DNA of 11,885 nt from an uncultured Tolumonas sp. (GCA_903931645.1 CAIZDF010000048.1:1-11885); one strand, 5' to 3'. Counted from the stretch's first letter, positions 1 through 8,456 are shown. Made by a program: numbers and translations. Notes: generated from the sequence alone by a model not told the origin.

Positions 1-1107
1 AAGCCCGAGTTCATGCAACATCGCCGCCCAGCGCAACATCGGACGGCCATACTGTTCGCTCAGATGCCACTCTTTCTGTACTTGCTGGAAAGCATACAGT
101 GCGGCATCACGTACTCGTTCAGCCTGAATACGATCCATCTGATAACGGGTGATCAAGCTGTCGGCGGCCCGTTCCCGCACATCACAACTGCGGCGTTGGC
201 CAATCATGCCGTAAATCAAACCTTCGCGTAGCGCACCACCCGCCAGCGTCATATTTTCGATTTGCAGCATTTCAAAGATAGCGATCAGGATCGCCAACCC
301 AGACGGGAAAACACTGAGTCGCTCCGGCATTAAGCCTTGCAACACCAGCATATCGAGATGGCCACAGGTGATCGCTTGCGCTTTCAGTTCATACAATTTT
401 GCCAAAGTAACGCGTTCACTGCGCCCCTGTGCAATCATGATCTCCTGCAACGCCTGTACCGTACCGGATGCACCCACGCAACTTAACCAACCCAGCGCAC
501 GATAATCTTCAGCAACTTCTTGCAGAACAACTTTAGCCGCTTCGATAGCCGCGGTAAAATTGGCTTCGTTCAGCAGGCCATCAGCAAAATAGCGTTTGAT
601 CCAAGTAACACAGCCCATATGCAGACTGTTCAGCAGCTTGGCATCATTACTTTCGCCAATCACCAACTCCGTGCTGGCACCACCGATATCAATGACCAGA
701 CGATTACCTTCCCCACTCGATGTCCAAGAGACACCTTGGTAAATGGTACGGGCTTCATCTTCGCCGGAAATGATCTCGATTTTATGCCCTAACACCTGTT
801 CGGCGATCTGCAGGAATGAATCAACATTCCGCGCCAGGCGCAAAGTGGCGGTACCAACCACTCGGATATTCTCACGTGGTACATCCTGCAACTGCTCGGC
901 AAACAAGCGCAGACAGTCCCAGCCCCGCGCCATAGCCTCAAGGCTCAAATTGTGTTCATTATCCAGTCCGGCAGCCAGACGCACTTTACGTTTGACCTTG
1001 GCCACAGTGCGAATGGCACCAGCCACTTCCCGCACCACCAGCATGTGAAAGCTATTCGAGCCAAGATCAATTGCGGCATATAACGGAGATTGATCCACGT
1101 GAGACAT
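1..1107 (-). CDS. gppA: Guanosine-5'-triphosphate,3'-diphosphate pyrophosphatase / exopolyphosphatase family (partial, C-terminus missing)
   Basis: GppA removes the 5' gamma-phosphate of pppGpp to give ppGpp in the stringent response and belongs to the Ppx/GppA branch of the ASKHA fold; it acts in the cytoplasm. The reverse-strand translation gives 369 residues. It opens with the phosphate-1 motif [13 protein letters not shown] (residues 11-23), followed by SGEDEAR, the phosphate-2 loop [33 protein letters not shown] and [14 protein letters not shown]. These agree closely with E. coli GppA rather than Ppx. The frame stays open to the window edge, ending in HELGL at the start of the HD-like C-terminal domain, so about 130 of roughly 500 residues are missing. 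It starts 7 bp after rhlB, so the two are probably one operon. Start choice is uncertain: the ATG at 1107 has AGG directly against it, whereas a GTG three codons later has AGGA 8 nt upstream. Confidence 0.96.
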   Translation of the reverse strand, partial: MSHVDQSPLYAAIDLGSNSFHMLVVREVAGAIRTVAKVKRKVRLAAGLDNEHNLSLEAMARGWDCLRLFAEQLQDVPRENIRVVGTATLRLARNVDSFLQIAEQVLGHKIEIISGEDEARTIYQGVSWTSSGEGNRLVIDIGGASTELVIGESNDAKLLNSLHMGCVTWIKRYFADGLLNEANFTAAIEAAKVVLQEVAEDYRALGWLSCVGASGTVQALQEIMIAQGRSERVTLAKLYELKAQAITCGHLDMLVLQGLMPERLSVFPSGLAILIAIFEMLQIENMTLAGGALREGLIYGMIGQRRSCDVRERAADSLITRYQMDRIQAERVRDAALYAFQQVQKEWHLSEQYGRPMLRWAAMLHELGL

Positions 1108-1114
1108 CCTGTCG

Positions 1115-2392
1115 TTAAGATTTATTACCCGGGCGACGACGGCCAGCAGGCTGGCGATCACGCATGTTACGATTCACTGGCAGACGATGGCGGATCACGC
1201 GTTTCGGTGGCGTCACATCATCCAGCAGTGCGCTTGGATCATACTTACTAACTGGGATCGGATGACGGGTATATTCTTCGATATCCGGCAAGTTAAACGC
1301 GTAATCTTCACAAGCAAAACTGATCGCATGTCCACTACGGCCAGCACGGCCAGTACGACCAATGCGATGCACATAATCTTCCGCATCGTCGGGTAAATCA
1401 TAGTTGAATACATGACTCACATCAGGAATGTGCAAACCGCGAGCCGCCACGTCAGTAGCGACTAACACATCCAAATGTCCGGCGGTAAAGTCTTCCAGGA
1501 TTTTCAGACGTTTCTTCTGCGGCACATCACCGGTCAACATACCAACACGATGACCATCCGCCTGCAACCAAGCGTGAACATCTTCACAACCATGTTTAGT
1601 GTTAGCAAAAATAATGGCTTTTTCTGGCCAATCCTCTTCCATCAACGTCAGTAATAACAACAATTTGTCTTCGTTAGACGGATAGAACAACTCTTCTTTG
1701 ATGCGCTGACCGGTCATTTGTTCCGGTTCGATCTGAATATGTTGTGGCTCATTCATATGCTCGTAAGCCAACTCCTGTACGCGCAGCGACAGTGTGGCCG
1801 AGAACAACATATTCAAACGTTGTACTGGTGGCGGCATACGACGGAACAGGTAACGAATATCTTTGATAAAGCCCAGATCAAACATACGATCAGCTTCATC
1901 CAATACCACCACCTGAATCGCGCCCAGATCGATGATACCTTGCTTCAGATAATCGATAAGACGACCGGTAGTCCCGATCAACAGATCAACACCTTCCTGC
2001 AATACGGCAAGTTGCTTGTCGTAACCATCACCACCGTAACCCAAACCCATTTTAAAACCGCAGCTTTCGGCCATCGGCACGGCATCATTATAAATTTGTA
2101 CGGCCAGCTCACGAGTTGGTGCCATGATCAGCACGCGAGGCTGATTTTTACGACGCTCAGCACTAGCTGGGTGTGTCAGCAAGTAGTTAAATGTACCCGC
2201 GAGGAAGGCGATTGTTTTACCAGTACCGGTTTGTGCCTGACCTGCAATATTTTTTCCGGTCAGCAATAGCGGTATCGTTTCTGCCTGAATCGGCGTGCAA
2301 TTATGAAAGCCTTTAGCTTCCAGACCGGCCAGAACTTGTGGTTCCAGTCCGAGTTCAGCGAATTTGATCTCTGTAAGATGTGTTTTGCTCAT
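1115..2392 (-). CDS. rhlB: ATP-dependent DEAD-box RNA helicase RhlB
   Basis: RhlB unwinds structured RNA and in enteric bacteria is the helicase of the RNase E degradosome. From the ATG at 2392 the protein has 425 residues (E. coli RhlB about 421). Visible motifs in order: TPIQ Q-motif near residue 33, AQTGTGKT Walker A at 53-60, PTREL, GG and TTGRL, DEAD at 165-168, SAT at 198-200, [20 protein letters not shown], and HRIGRTGR at 342-349. The last ~28 residues are a basic Arg/Pro-rich tail, as expected for RhlB. The frame can be extended to an in-frame TTG at 2398, but the ATG is preferred because MSKTHLTE matches the family N-terminus. No good Shine-Dalgarno is visible for either start. It is divergent from trxA and followed 7 bp later by gppA. 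Confidence 0.97.
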   Translation of the reverse strand: MSKTHLTEIKFAELGLEPQVLAGLEAKGFHNCTPIQAETIPLLLTGKNIAGQAQTGTGKTIAFLAGTFNYLLTHPASAERRKNQPRVLIMAPTRELAVQIYNDAVPMAESCGFKMGLGYGGDGYDKQLAVLQEGVDLLIGTTGRLIDYLKQGIIDLGAIQVVVLDEADRMFDLGFIKDIRYLFRRMPPPVQRLNMLFSATLSLRVQELAYEHMNEPQHIQIEPEQMTGQRIKEELFYPSNEDKLLLLLTLMEEDWPEKAIIFANTKHGCEDVHAWLQADGHRVGMLTGDVPQKKRLKILEDFTAGHLDVLVATDVAARGLHIPDVSHVFNYDLPDDAEDYVHRIGRTGRAGRSGHAISFACEDYAFNLPDIEEYTRHPIPVSKYDPSALLDDVTPPKRVIRHRLPVNRNMRDRQPAGRRRPGNKS

Positions 2393-2542
2393 GGGCAACA
2401 GGCTTATTAAATTAGGTTTGCAATAATAAACAGTATCTATTAATTAAGGTAACTGTTTGGCTTTTATTTCTTGATCCCTTTAATTTGCATCTTCGTACCC
2501 CTATATTGATACAGTAAACGAATTGCAAATGTGGAGTAAAAA
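2393..2542. promoter_or_regulatory. Divergent rhlB/trxA intergenic region with candidate promoters
   Basis: This 150-bp AT-rich spacer must carry both divergent promoters. For trxA the best candidate is a -10 TATATT at 2502-2507 (5/6 to consensus) with a poor -35 TTTAAT at 2479-2484 and a 17-bp spacer; it would leave a 5' leader of about 30 nt. On the minus strand a TATTAT -10-like hexamer lies about 30 bp upstream of rhlB, 18 bp from a weak TTACCT. Both are sequence-inspection guesses. No operator-like palindrome is evident beyond a short TTAATTAA. Confidence 0.4.
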
Positions 2543-2869
2543 ATGAGCGACAAAATTGTACACGTGACCGATGCCAGTTTCGAAAGTGATGTAGTAAACG
2601 CCTCTACCCCAGTTTTAGTTGATTTTTGGGCTGAATGGTGTGGTCCATGCAAAATGATTGCCCCAATCCTAGACGAAGTAGCTGGCGAATACGCCGGCAA
2701 AGTGACTGTTGCCAAACTGAACATCGATCAGAACTCTGGTACTCCACCAAAATTTGGGATCCGCGGCATTCCAACTCTGCTGCTGTTCAAAAACGGTGCT
2801 GTCGCTGCCACTAAAGTTGGCGCACTGTCTAAGACTCAGTTGAAAGAGTTTCTTGACGCGAATATCTAA
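2543..2869 (+). CDS. trxA: Thioredoxin 1
   Basis: This small cytoplasmic dithiol-disulfide oxidoreductase reduces protein disulfides, with electrons from thioredoxin reductase, and serves ribonucleotide reductase and other partners. The 108 residues match the usual length (E. coli 109) and align along the whole protein. The active site WCGPC is at residues 32-36 (Cys33 and Cys36), the buried Asp is Asp27, and the cis-proline is Pro77 in RGIPTLLLF. The C-terminus [18 protein letters not shown] is canonical. The start is fixed by a GGAG Shine-Dalgarno at 2533-2536, 6 nt before the ATG. Codon choice looks like that of a highly expressed gene. It is monocistronic by position: a strong terminator follows 10 bp after the stop codon, separating it from rho. 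Confidence 0.98.
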   Translation: MSDKIVHVTDASFESDVVNASTPVLVDFWAEWCGPCKMIAPILDEVAGEYAGKVTVAKLNIDQNSGTPPKFGIRGIPTLLLFKNGAVAATKVGALSKTQLKEFLDANI

Positions 2870-2879
2870 TCTACGCGAT

Positions 2880-2909
2880 CTGAGGGGGCCTAAAGCCTCC
2901 TCAGTTTTT
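2880..2909 (+). terminator. Intrinsic terminator of trxA
   Basis: The arms CTGAGGGGGC (2880-2889) and GCCTCCTCAG (2895-2904) form a 10-bp stem with one G-U pair and the 5-nt loop CTAAA. TTTTT follows at once (2905-2909). Position directly behind the trxA stop makes it the trxA terminator. It would also insulate the rho leader from trxA read-through. Confidence 0.92.
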
Positions 2910-3077
2910 AATAATGCCTGATTTTCATCCATTTCTCACTGCAGATAGCTAGACGCCCTGATAAATTGACGCTAATTTGATTAAACGATGCTGTTCGTAC
3001 CCGCTTGATGCGCTCTCTCCAGCAGCTTTATCCAGCAATCAATCCAACCATGCAATTCCCGAAACTACATCACCTCT
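2910..3077 (+). promoter_or_regulatory. rho leader: C-rich, G-poor, likely Rho-dependent autoregulatory region
   Basis: This stretch lies between the trxA terminator and the rho ATG. From 3011 to 3077 I count 26 C and only 6 G in 67 nt, with many YC dinucleotides and no obvious strong hairpin. This is the C-over-G composition of Rho utilisation (rut) sites. E. coli rho is known to be autoregulated by Rho-dependent attenuation in its leader, so a similar role is inferred here. No Shine-Dalgarno precedes the rho ATG; the last bases are CACCTCT. A -35-like TTGACG sits at 2966-2971, but no convincing -10 follows it, so the rho promoter is not placed. Confidence 0.55.
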
Positions 3078-4343
3078 ATGAATCTAACTGAACTAAAGAA
3101 TACAGCAGTCTCTGAACTGGTACATCTGGGCGAATCTATGGGCCTAGAAAATCTGGCCCGTCTGCATAAAAAAGATATCATTTTTGCCATTCTCAAAGCC
3201 CACGCGAAAAGCGGGGAAGACATCTTTGGTGATGGCGTGCTGGAAATTTTGCAGGATGGCTTTGGTTTCCTGCGTTCCGCTGATAGTTCTTATCTTGCAG
3301 GCCCGGATGACATTTATGTCTCTCCAAGCCAGGTACGTCGTTTCAACTTACGTACCGGCGACACTATTTCCGGTAAAATCCGTCCGCCAAAAGAAGGTGA
3401 ACGTTATTTTGCATTGCTGAAAGTTGACACCGTCAACTATGACCGCCCGGAAAATGCACGTAATAAAATTCTGTTTGAAAACTTAACCCCGCTGCATCCG
3501 ACCAAACGCCTGCGTTTGGAACGTGGTAACGGCTCAACAGAAGATATTACCGCCCGTATCCTTGATTTGGCATCGCCAATCGGTAAAGGTCAGCGTGGTC
3601 TGATCGTCGCACCACCAAAAGCCGGTAAAACTATTCTGCTGCAAAATATTGCGCAGAGTATTACCAATAATCACCCAGAATGTGAATTGATCGTACTGCT
3701 GATCGACGAACGTCCTGAAGAAGTAACCGAAATGCAACGCATGGTAAAAGGTGAAGTGGTTGCTTCTACCTTTGATGAACCAGCAACGCGTCACGTGCAG
3801 GTTGCTGAGATGGTTATCGAAAAAGCCAAACGTCTGGTTGAACACAAAAAAGACGTGGTGATCCTGCTCGACTCGATTACTCGTCTGGCGCGAGCTTACA
3901 ACACCGTGATCCCATCATCCGGTAAAGTGCTGACCGGTGGTGTGGATGCCAATGCCCTGCATCGTCCAAAACGCTTCTTTGGTGCCGCACGTAACGTGGA
4001 AGAAGGTGGTTCATTAACCATCATTGCGACTGCGTTGGTTGATACTGGCTCGAAGATGGATGAAGTGATCTACGAAGAGTTCAAAGGCACCGGTAACATG
4101 GAACTGCATCTGTCTCGTAAGATTGCAGAGAAACGTGTTTACCCGGCAATTGATATCACTCGTTCTGGTACTCGTCGTGAAGAGTTGCTGACAGCGCAAG
4201 ATGAACTGCAGAAAATGTGGATCCTGCGTAAATTCGTTCATCCAATGGGCGAAATCGACGCAATGGAATTCATGATCGACAAACTTTCAATGACCAAAAC
4301 CAACGATGAATTCTTTGAAGCGATGAAGCGTCAGCAGAAATAA
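3078..4343 (+). CDS. rho: Transcription termination factor Rho
   Basis: Rho is the hexameric RNA-dependent ATPase/helicase that ends transcription at Rho-dependent terminators and suppresses antisense transcription. The 421 residues match E. coli Rho (419) nearly throughout, with two or so extra residues at the C-terminus (KRQQK). The N-terminal helical domain (1-47) is followed by the cold-shock-like primary RNA-binding site, with Phe62, Phe64, Tyr80, Glu108 and Tyr110. The ATPase core shows Walker A APPKAGKT at 178-185 (Lys181, Lys184), Walker B VILLD ending at Asp265, the Q-loop [15 protein letters not shown] at 285-299, the R-loop KGTGN around 336-340 and the arginine finger Arg366. The start MNLTELKN is canonical although no Shine-Dalgarno precedes it. 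A perfect intrinsic terminator follows the gene. Confidence 0.98.
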   Translation: MNLTELKNTAVSELVHLGESMGLENLARLHKKDIIFAILKAHAKSGEDIFGDGVLEILQDGFGFLRSADSSYLAGPDDIYVSPSQVRRFNLRTGDTISGKIRPPKEGERYFALLKVDTVNYDRPENARNKILFENLTPLHPTKRLRLERGNGSTEDITARILDLASPIGKGQRGLIVAPPKAGKTILLQNIAQSITNNHPECELIVLLIDERPEEVTEMQRMVKGEVVASTFDEPATRHVQVAEMVIEKAKRLVEHKKDVVILLDSITRLARAYNTVIPSSGKVLTGGVDANALHRPKRFFGAARNVEEGGSLTIIATALVDTGSKMDEVIYEEFKGTGNMELHLSRKIAEKRVYPAIDITRSGTRREELLTAQDELQKMWILRKFVHPMGEIDAMEFMIDKLSMTKTNDEFFEAMKRQQK

Positions 4344-4364
4344 TCCAGGTTGCCTCATTAAAGT

Positions 4365-4396
4365 TAAGGGACAGCTTATGCTGTCCCTTAGTTTTT
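4365..4396 (+). terminator. Intrinsic terminator of rho
   Basis: TAAGGGACAGC (4365-4375) pairs perfectly with GCTGTCCCTTA (4380-4390) over 11 bp, with the tetraloop TTAT. One G and then TTTTT (4392-4396) follow. It lies 22 bp beyond the rho stop. On the minus strand the same stem is followed by the weaker ACTTTAAT, so it may also stop transcripts of the convergent triphosphatase gene, but less efficiently. Confidence 0.93.
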
Positions 4397-4422
4397 CTAA
4401 TCAACGAACAATTGATAGATGA

Positions 4423-5940
4423 TTAGCTGATGTCACCTATTTCCCAATATGGCTGCATACCAATTCCACGCTGACGGATCTCATCCAGCTCGATCAACCG
4501 CGGTTTTAACTCCTGTTGTAGCCAGCTGTTTAATTCCTGCTGATGTGGACAAGCCATGCAATTAGCGGCACCAAAAATCCATTCGATATGTTCCAGATCT
4601 GACAATCGCCCCAGCATATTTAACCAAGGTAAACGAAAACCTTGCTGGCGTTCGCTCTCAAACAGTGCCGCGAAACACACACCTACCTGCAGGTTATGAC
4701 GCAGCATTTCACGTAACCGCTGATAACTATCATGGTCTAATGCATCGCCAAGTTTGGAGAGTGAGAGTAATTCCTGCCAGCTGTTTTCCAACGATGCAAC
4801 CGCTAACGAATAAATAGACTGCGTAAGCCCAGGGCTGGACGGTTTTTCCACTTTATACAGTGCCAACCAAGCCGATAGTTTTAATAACGTTTGGCAATAA
4901 CGCACTGATAAAAATAATGTTTGTGTCTGTTCAATGGTTGGTAATAATTGTTCATGACGTGCAATTTCACTGGTGAGCTCATGCTGACACGGTGCATCTT
5001 TTAACATTTGTCGATATTCAAACTGCATGCGTTGTAATACCAATGCTTCATCCAGCCAAGACAATTGTTCTATCAGCCACTGCAGATCATCTTCCCAGTC
5101 GATTGGAGTTAATGCAGCGTAAACTTCGGTATATAACAACCGAGTATGTAGGATCAGTGAAGTAGCACTACGCAGTTGCAACAACGCACCAATAGAAGGT
5201 TGTTGCATATAAAGTTGTTCGTGAAATTGCCAATGGCGCAGGGAAAACTCTAAGGCGGTAATTAACCCCTGCTCCACCGTTAGCTCTGGTGTTACCGGCA
5301 CGATGCCCATCCGCCGAACATCAGGCTCCGCACTTAAGCCCGCCAGTCGATAACCCCGCTGCGCCTTGGAAGCACACCCCAGCTGCCAACCAGGCCGCGT
5401 CACTAACAATTTAGCCAACGCAAATAAATGCTCAACCGAACCGGAAATGATTTCCAGTTCAACTTCATTAATGGCTTCCTGTTGACCATTCGCATCAATA
5501 AAGCCGATGTCATACGCGACTTCAATCAGTGAATCATCGGCTAATGCCACTTTCCAGGTTCTACGATGAAAATCGGTCCGAAATAAGGTCATCAGCGATT
5601 GCTGGATCAAACCAACATTCGTGTCTGCAGGCCAGATAGAAGAAGGAAACGCACGCAGATCAGGCCAATTATCATTACAGGGTAAGGTATATTCTGGCCG
5701 CTGGTGTAAACCACCAATCGCTTGGCCCGCCATTTTGATCGTCTGCTCATGCAGGCCACGAAAGGTTCGGATCCGCAAACCGCAATCAAGTCCGCGAAGT
5801 GCTTGTTCCGGTGTATCAAAATAGATATTTTCTAATTGCTGATCCTGCCGTTCAGTAACGTTAAGTGAATTCAGCACCAGTTCCAGATGTGAAAAGACAT
5901 CTTCAGTGACCAGAAACTTCAATTCCACTTCATTGCTCAT
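4423..5940 (-). CDS. ygiF: Inorganic triphosphatase, CYTH-CHAD domain protein (YgiF family)
   Basis: CYTH enzymes bind triphosphate and metal inside a beta-tunnel; E. coli YgiF hydrolyses inorganic tripolyphosphate. Here residues 1-200 form the CYTH domain: ExExK signature at Glu4-Glu6-Lys8, NIYFDTP (38-44), LRIR (55-58), QTIKM (66-70), GGLHQRPEY (76-84), and the ExExE strand Glu159-Glu161-Glu163, ending with Lys192 in KAQRGYRL. Residues about 218-480 are an alpha-helical CHAD domain, thought to bind polyphosphate, with poor conservation. At 505 residues it is longer than E. coli YgiF (433), the extra length being in the CHAD part. The ATG at 5940 has a GAGAGG Shine-Dalgarno 6 nt upstream. 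It follows exeB by 94 bp on the same strand; a GATAAT/TATAAA-like -10 in the gap could give it its own promoter. Confidence 0.9.
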   Translation of the reverse strand: MSNEVELKFLVTEDVFSHLELVLNSLNVTERQDQQLENIYFDTPEQALRGLDCGLRIRTFRGLHEQTIKMAGQAIGGLHQRPEYTLPCNDNWPDLRAFPSSIWPADTNVGLIQQSLMTLFRTDFHRRTWKVALADDSLIEVAYDIGFIDANGQQEAINEVELEIISGSVEHLFALAKLLVTRPGWQLGCASKAQRGYRLAGLSAEPDVRRMGIVPVTPELTVEQGLITALEFSLRHWQFHEQLYMQQPSIGALLQLRSATSLILHTRLLYTEVYAALTPIDWEDDLQWLIEQLSWLDEALVLQRMQFEYRQMLKDAPCQHELTSEIARHEQLLPTIEQTQTLFLSVRYCQTLLKLSAWLALYKVEKPSSPGLTQSIYSLAVASLENSWQELLSLSKLGDALDHDSYQRLREMLRHNLQVGVCFAALFESERQQGFRLPWLNMLGRLSDLEHIEWIFGAANCMACPHQQELNSWLQQELKPRLIELDEIRQRGIGMQPYWEIGDIS

Positions 5941-6034
5941 GCGGGGCCTCTCCGGTCTTTTTTATAAATTATCCGCCAACAGCTGGTTTAGCTTTTAACT
6001 CAATTAGTTATAGTGCACCGGTCAGATCATGCTT

Positions 6035-6745
6035 TCAATAGCCCCGCCAGTCGGTCAGCGCATTTAAACTGAAACTTTGCGAGCCAACACGAAAAATACT
6101 GGCATTGGCTTCAATTCGCAGTAAAACCACACCGCTGACCACTTCATCCCCTTCATGATAATCGCGGCCATTAATGTTGATGGTGCGATTTGCCGGCACC
6201 GAAGAATAAACATGTGCACCATATTTCATTGCTGCAACCTGTTGGCTGATCCGGGCCGGTAATGCAGCCAATGGCGTTGCTTCCGATTCGGTAACTGTAG
6301 CAGAAGTAGGCGGAGCAGACTGTCCTGTGTCATTCACAGCCCGCATAAAACGTTTTTCCAACGTACTTTTCGAATCGACCTCGGCGACTGGTTCTGCTGA
6401 TTTGGCACTAGGTGGTTCAGCAGTTGTCGAGTCCATCGCCAGATTTTGCTCTGGTGTTATTTCTTCAGGCAAGGGCTGGGTAGCAAACTCATAATTTTGC
6501 TCTGCGGGCTTATAAGGCAATTCCGTTGCATGGGGCACTTCAATTTTTTGTACCACCGGGTCGTTATGCAACAGATGCCAGCCATAATTTGTCGCAGCAC
6601 CGAGCGCAAGACAGACCGGTAAACCGAGTAACCATGCCAGCCACAGCCCCCGACGACCTGGCTCACCGGAAAGACTTTCCGGCATGAAAAAATGTGCTTG
6701 TTCTACTCGTTTTGCCTGACGAGATGCGGAGGTTAATAGTGACAT
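6035..6745 (-). CDS. exeB: Type II secretion assembly factor GspB/ExeB
   Basis: ExeB works with the ExeA ATPase to place the type II secretion secretin ExeD in the outer membrane. The 236-residue protein has a cytoplasmic N-terminus of about 33 residues, a single membrane helix at about 34-53 (GLWLAWLLGLPVCLALGAAT), a long Pro/Glu/Ala-rich periplasmic linker (about 65-160), and a conserved C-terminal GspB domain (about 162-233). That domain contains MKYGAHVYSSVPANRTININGRDY-type sequence, then GDEVVSGVVLLRIE and a terminal LTDWRGY. Its ATG shares one base with the exeA stop (TAATG), and a strong AGGAGGAG Shine-Dalgarno lies inside the end of exeA, 7 nt upstream. The pair is therefore translationally coupled. 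The linker is too variable to be informative. Confidence 0.9.
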   Translation of the reverse strand: MSLLTSASRQAKRVEQAHFFMPESLSGEPGRRGLWLAWLLGLPVCLALGAATNYGWHLLHNDPVVQKIEVPHATELPYKPAEQNYEFATQPLPEEITPEQNLAMDSTTAEPPSAKSAEPVAEVDSKSTLEKRFMRAVNDTGQSAPPTSATVTESEATPLAALPARISQQVAAMKYGAHVYSSVPANRTININGRDYHEGDEVVSGVVLLRIEANASIFRVGSQSFSLNALTDWRGY

Positions 6746-8391
6746 TAGCTGGCTCCTCCTTCAGTTTCTGCACTATCTGTTTCTGCACTATCACTGGCGT
6801 TATTGACTGTTTGCTGGGCCGGAATGCGGCCATTCAGACGCGGCACTGATTCTCGGCTACGCACCACCATCCGTAACAGCGTTTGCTCACCCGCAACACC
6901 ATCGGCAGTCAGCCCTTCTTGTTTTTGGAACTGACGCACCTTAGTAGCCAGTTGTGCATCAAACCGCGATAATTTATTCCGTGGTGGCTGGTGCAATGCC
7001 TGACTCACCACGGTTTCCAGCCACAACACATCCGCTGGGCCACTGCGTTTTGAAATAACCTTATTATTACTTTCTGGCAGTTGCCAAAGCGCAGTGTAAT
7101 CTTTTCCCCACACCTTATTGAGCCATTCTTGTGATACTTGCCAACGCTCACTGCCTAACAATACATCAGCCTGACCATCGGCAACATGTAACACTACGGC
7201 ATAAAAATCCTGCCCTTGTTTCGCCGTCAAACGAGCAACAACCGGATAATTTAACTTAATAATGTCATCGAGCGAGGCTTGGCCTTGCACACAGCCTAAT
7301 CGTGCGCGCTGTGCATTATCACAACGCGCCTCGTCAATCGCCGTTTCAAAACCCCAGACCCGATATAACTGTTGAACAGCCTGATCTTCATAATTGGCTT
7401 CAGCAATAGCTTGATCAAAACGTTTCACCAATTTGGCATCTGGCGGTAAAGCGACTTGCACCGTTACTTTTTTCACTGGGTGTTTTGGTAAAAAACCCCA
7501 CTGCTGCCAGCTAAACCAACCGGCGGCCAACATCAGCATACCTGCTAGTGAAAAAGCTAATACTGCGCCAGTACTGCCTTCATCGCGCACACCGGTTGCT
7601 TCATAGGCCGCTTGTGCCAGTAATTTGTCATTGATCCGCTCACGCCCAGCTGCATAGGCACCCAGTAAGGCGCGTTCACAGATCAAATTGATCACGCGTG
7701 GAATGCCGCTACTTAAGCGGTGTAACGCTCTGATCGCCGATGGCGTAAATATCGGTTGCAAACAGCCGGCAACCTGCAGACGAAAACGAACATACGAATC
7801 AACGTCATTCAGATCTAACGGTAATAGATGATAACGGGCCGTGATCCGCTGTGCTAATTGTCGTAATAACGGCTGCCGTAACAGTTGTTGCAGTTCCGGC
7901 TGACCTATCAGCACGATCTGCAGCAATTTGGCATCATCGGTTTCCAAATTGGTTAATAAGCGTAGTTGTTCAAGCACTTCTGGCATCAGGTGCTGTGCTT
8001 CATCAATCACCAGCAGTGTCCGCCGCCCAGCTTGATGATTTTGTAAGAGAAAATGATGCAAAGCATCAAACAATGTTTTTAACGTGGCGGGCTGAGAATA
8101 AGTGAGCTGGAAGGCGTCACAGACAGAAGCCAGCAGCTCTTCAGTCGATAACGAGGGGTTCAGAATAAATGCCAGATCGGTATCGTCTGGCAATTGCTGC
8201 CGTAAACAGCGAGACACTGTAGTTTTCCCGGTACCAACTTCACCGGTCAGTAACACAAATCCACCACCATCGCGTAAACCGTAGACTAAATGTGTCAGCG
8301 CTTCGGTATGGCGATCACTCATATAGAGGTATTTAGGATTCGGCGATATCGAAAACGGATTTTCCGTCAGATTAAAAAAGGCTTTATACAT
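6745..8391 (-). CDS. exeA: Type II secretion ATPase GspA/ExeA (AAA+ ATPase, membrane helix, peptidoglycan-binding domain)
   Basis: ExeA couples an inner-membrane ATPase to peptidoglycan remodelling or binding so that the secretin can assemble. Residues 1-265 are the cytoplasmic AAA+ domain: FFNLTENPFSISPNP start, Walker A GEVGTGKTT at 50-58, Walker B LLVIDEAQ at 126-133, sensor-like IVLIGQPEL (159-167), and SSGIPRVINLICERAL near 227-242. A membrane helix spans about 275-293. The periplasmic part has a middle domain (about 320-440) with Cys357 and Cys367 and a PG_binding_1-like repeat at about 474-510 (KVRQFQKQEGLTADGVAG). The last 18 residues contain a Ser-Ala-Glu-Thr-Asp repeat. Start: ATG at 8391, with AGGA about 10 nt upstream, a rather long spacing. 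It is divergent from cca. The length of 548 is normal for ExeA. Confidence 0.93.
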   Translation of the reverse strand: MYKAFFNLTENPFSISPNPKYLYMSDRHTEALTHLVYGLRDGGGFVLLTGEVGTGKTTVSRCLRQQLPDDTDLAFILNPSLSTEELLASVCDAFQLTYSQPATLKTLFDALHHFLLQNHQAGRRTLLVIDEAQHLMPEVLEQLRLLTNLETDDAKLLQIVLIGQPELQQLLRQPLLRQLAQRITARYHLLPLDLNDVDSYVRFRLQVAGCLQPIFTPSAIRALHRLSSGIPRVINLICERALLGAYAAGRERINDKLLAQAAYEATGVRDEGSTGAVLAFSLAGMLMLAAGWFSWQQWGFLPKHPVKKVTVQVALPPDAKLVKRFDQAIAEANYEDQAVQQLYRVWGFETAIDEARCDNAQRARLGCVQGQASLDDIIKLNYPVVARLTAKQGQDFYAVVLHVADGQADVLLGSERWQVSQEWLNKVWGKDYTALWQLPESNNKVISKRSGPADVLWLETVVSQALHQPPRNKLSRFDAQLATKVRQFQKQEGLTADGVAGEQTLLRMVVRSRESVPRLNGRIPAQQTVNNASDSAETDSAETEGGAS

Positions 8392-8420
8392 AATCAGCTG
8401 ATCCTGTAAGTACTCGTCGC

Positions 8421-8449
8421 AGAGTAATCCGCAGCACGGATGAAGTCAA
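8421..8449 (-). promoter_or_regulatory. Candidate exeAB promoter
   Basis: On the minus strand a -35-like TTGACT (8449 down to 8444, 5/6) is separated by 17 bp from TACTCT (8426 down to 8421, 3/6). It would start RNA about 22 nt before the exeA ATG. The -35 lies only 8 bp from the cca -10, so the two promoters would occupy almost the same DNA. Confidence 0.3.
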
Positions 8450-8456
8450 AGCAGGC

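Noticed and set aside
743..1048. 101-codon plus-strand frame opposite gppA
   Set aside because: Antisense to clear GppA sequence, rich in Arg/Ser as expected from a shadow frame, and without a ribosome site.
1718..2269. 183-codon open frame on the plus strand opposite rhlB
   Set aside because: It lies wholly antisense to the well-supported RhlB coding sequence, its product shows no recognisable motif and has a biased Cys/His/Gln composition typical of shadow frames.
2914..2952. 12-codon ORF just after the trxA terminator, a possible rho leader peptide
   Set aside because: No Shine-Dalgarno, begins directly behind the U-tract, and no resemblance to the known RhoL.
5941..6034. Search for an exeB terminator in the gap before the triphosphatase gene
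   Set aside because: Only a 5-bp AT-rich inverted repeat (TAACT/AGTTA) is present, without a stable stem or a U-tract.
8393..8402. 10-bp palindrome ATCAGCTGAT next to the exeA start codon, as an operator
   Set aside because: Short, single copy, and lies in the ribosome-binding zone; chance is likely and no known regulator site is recognised.
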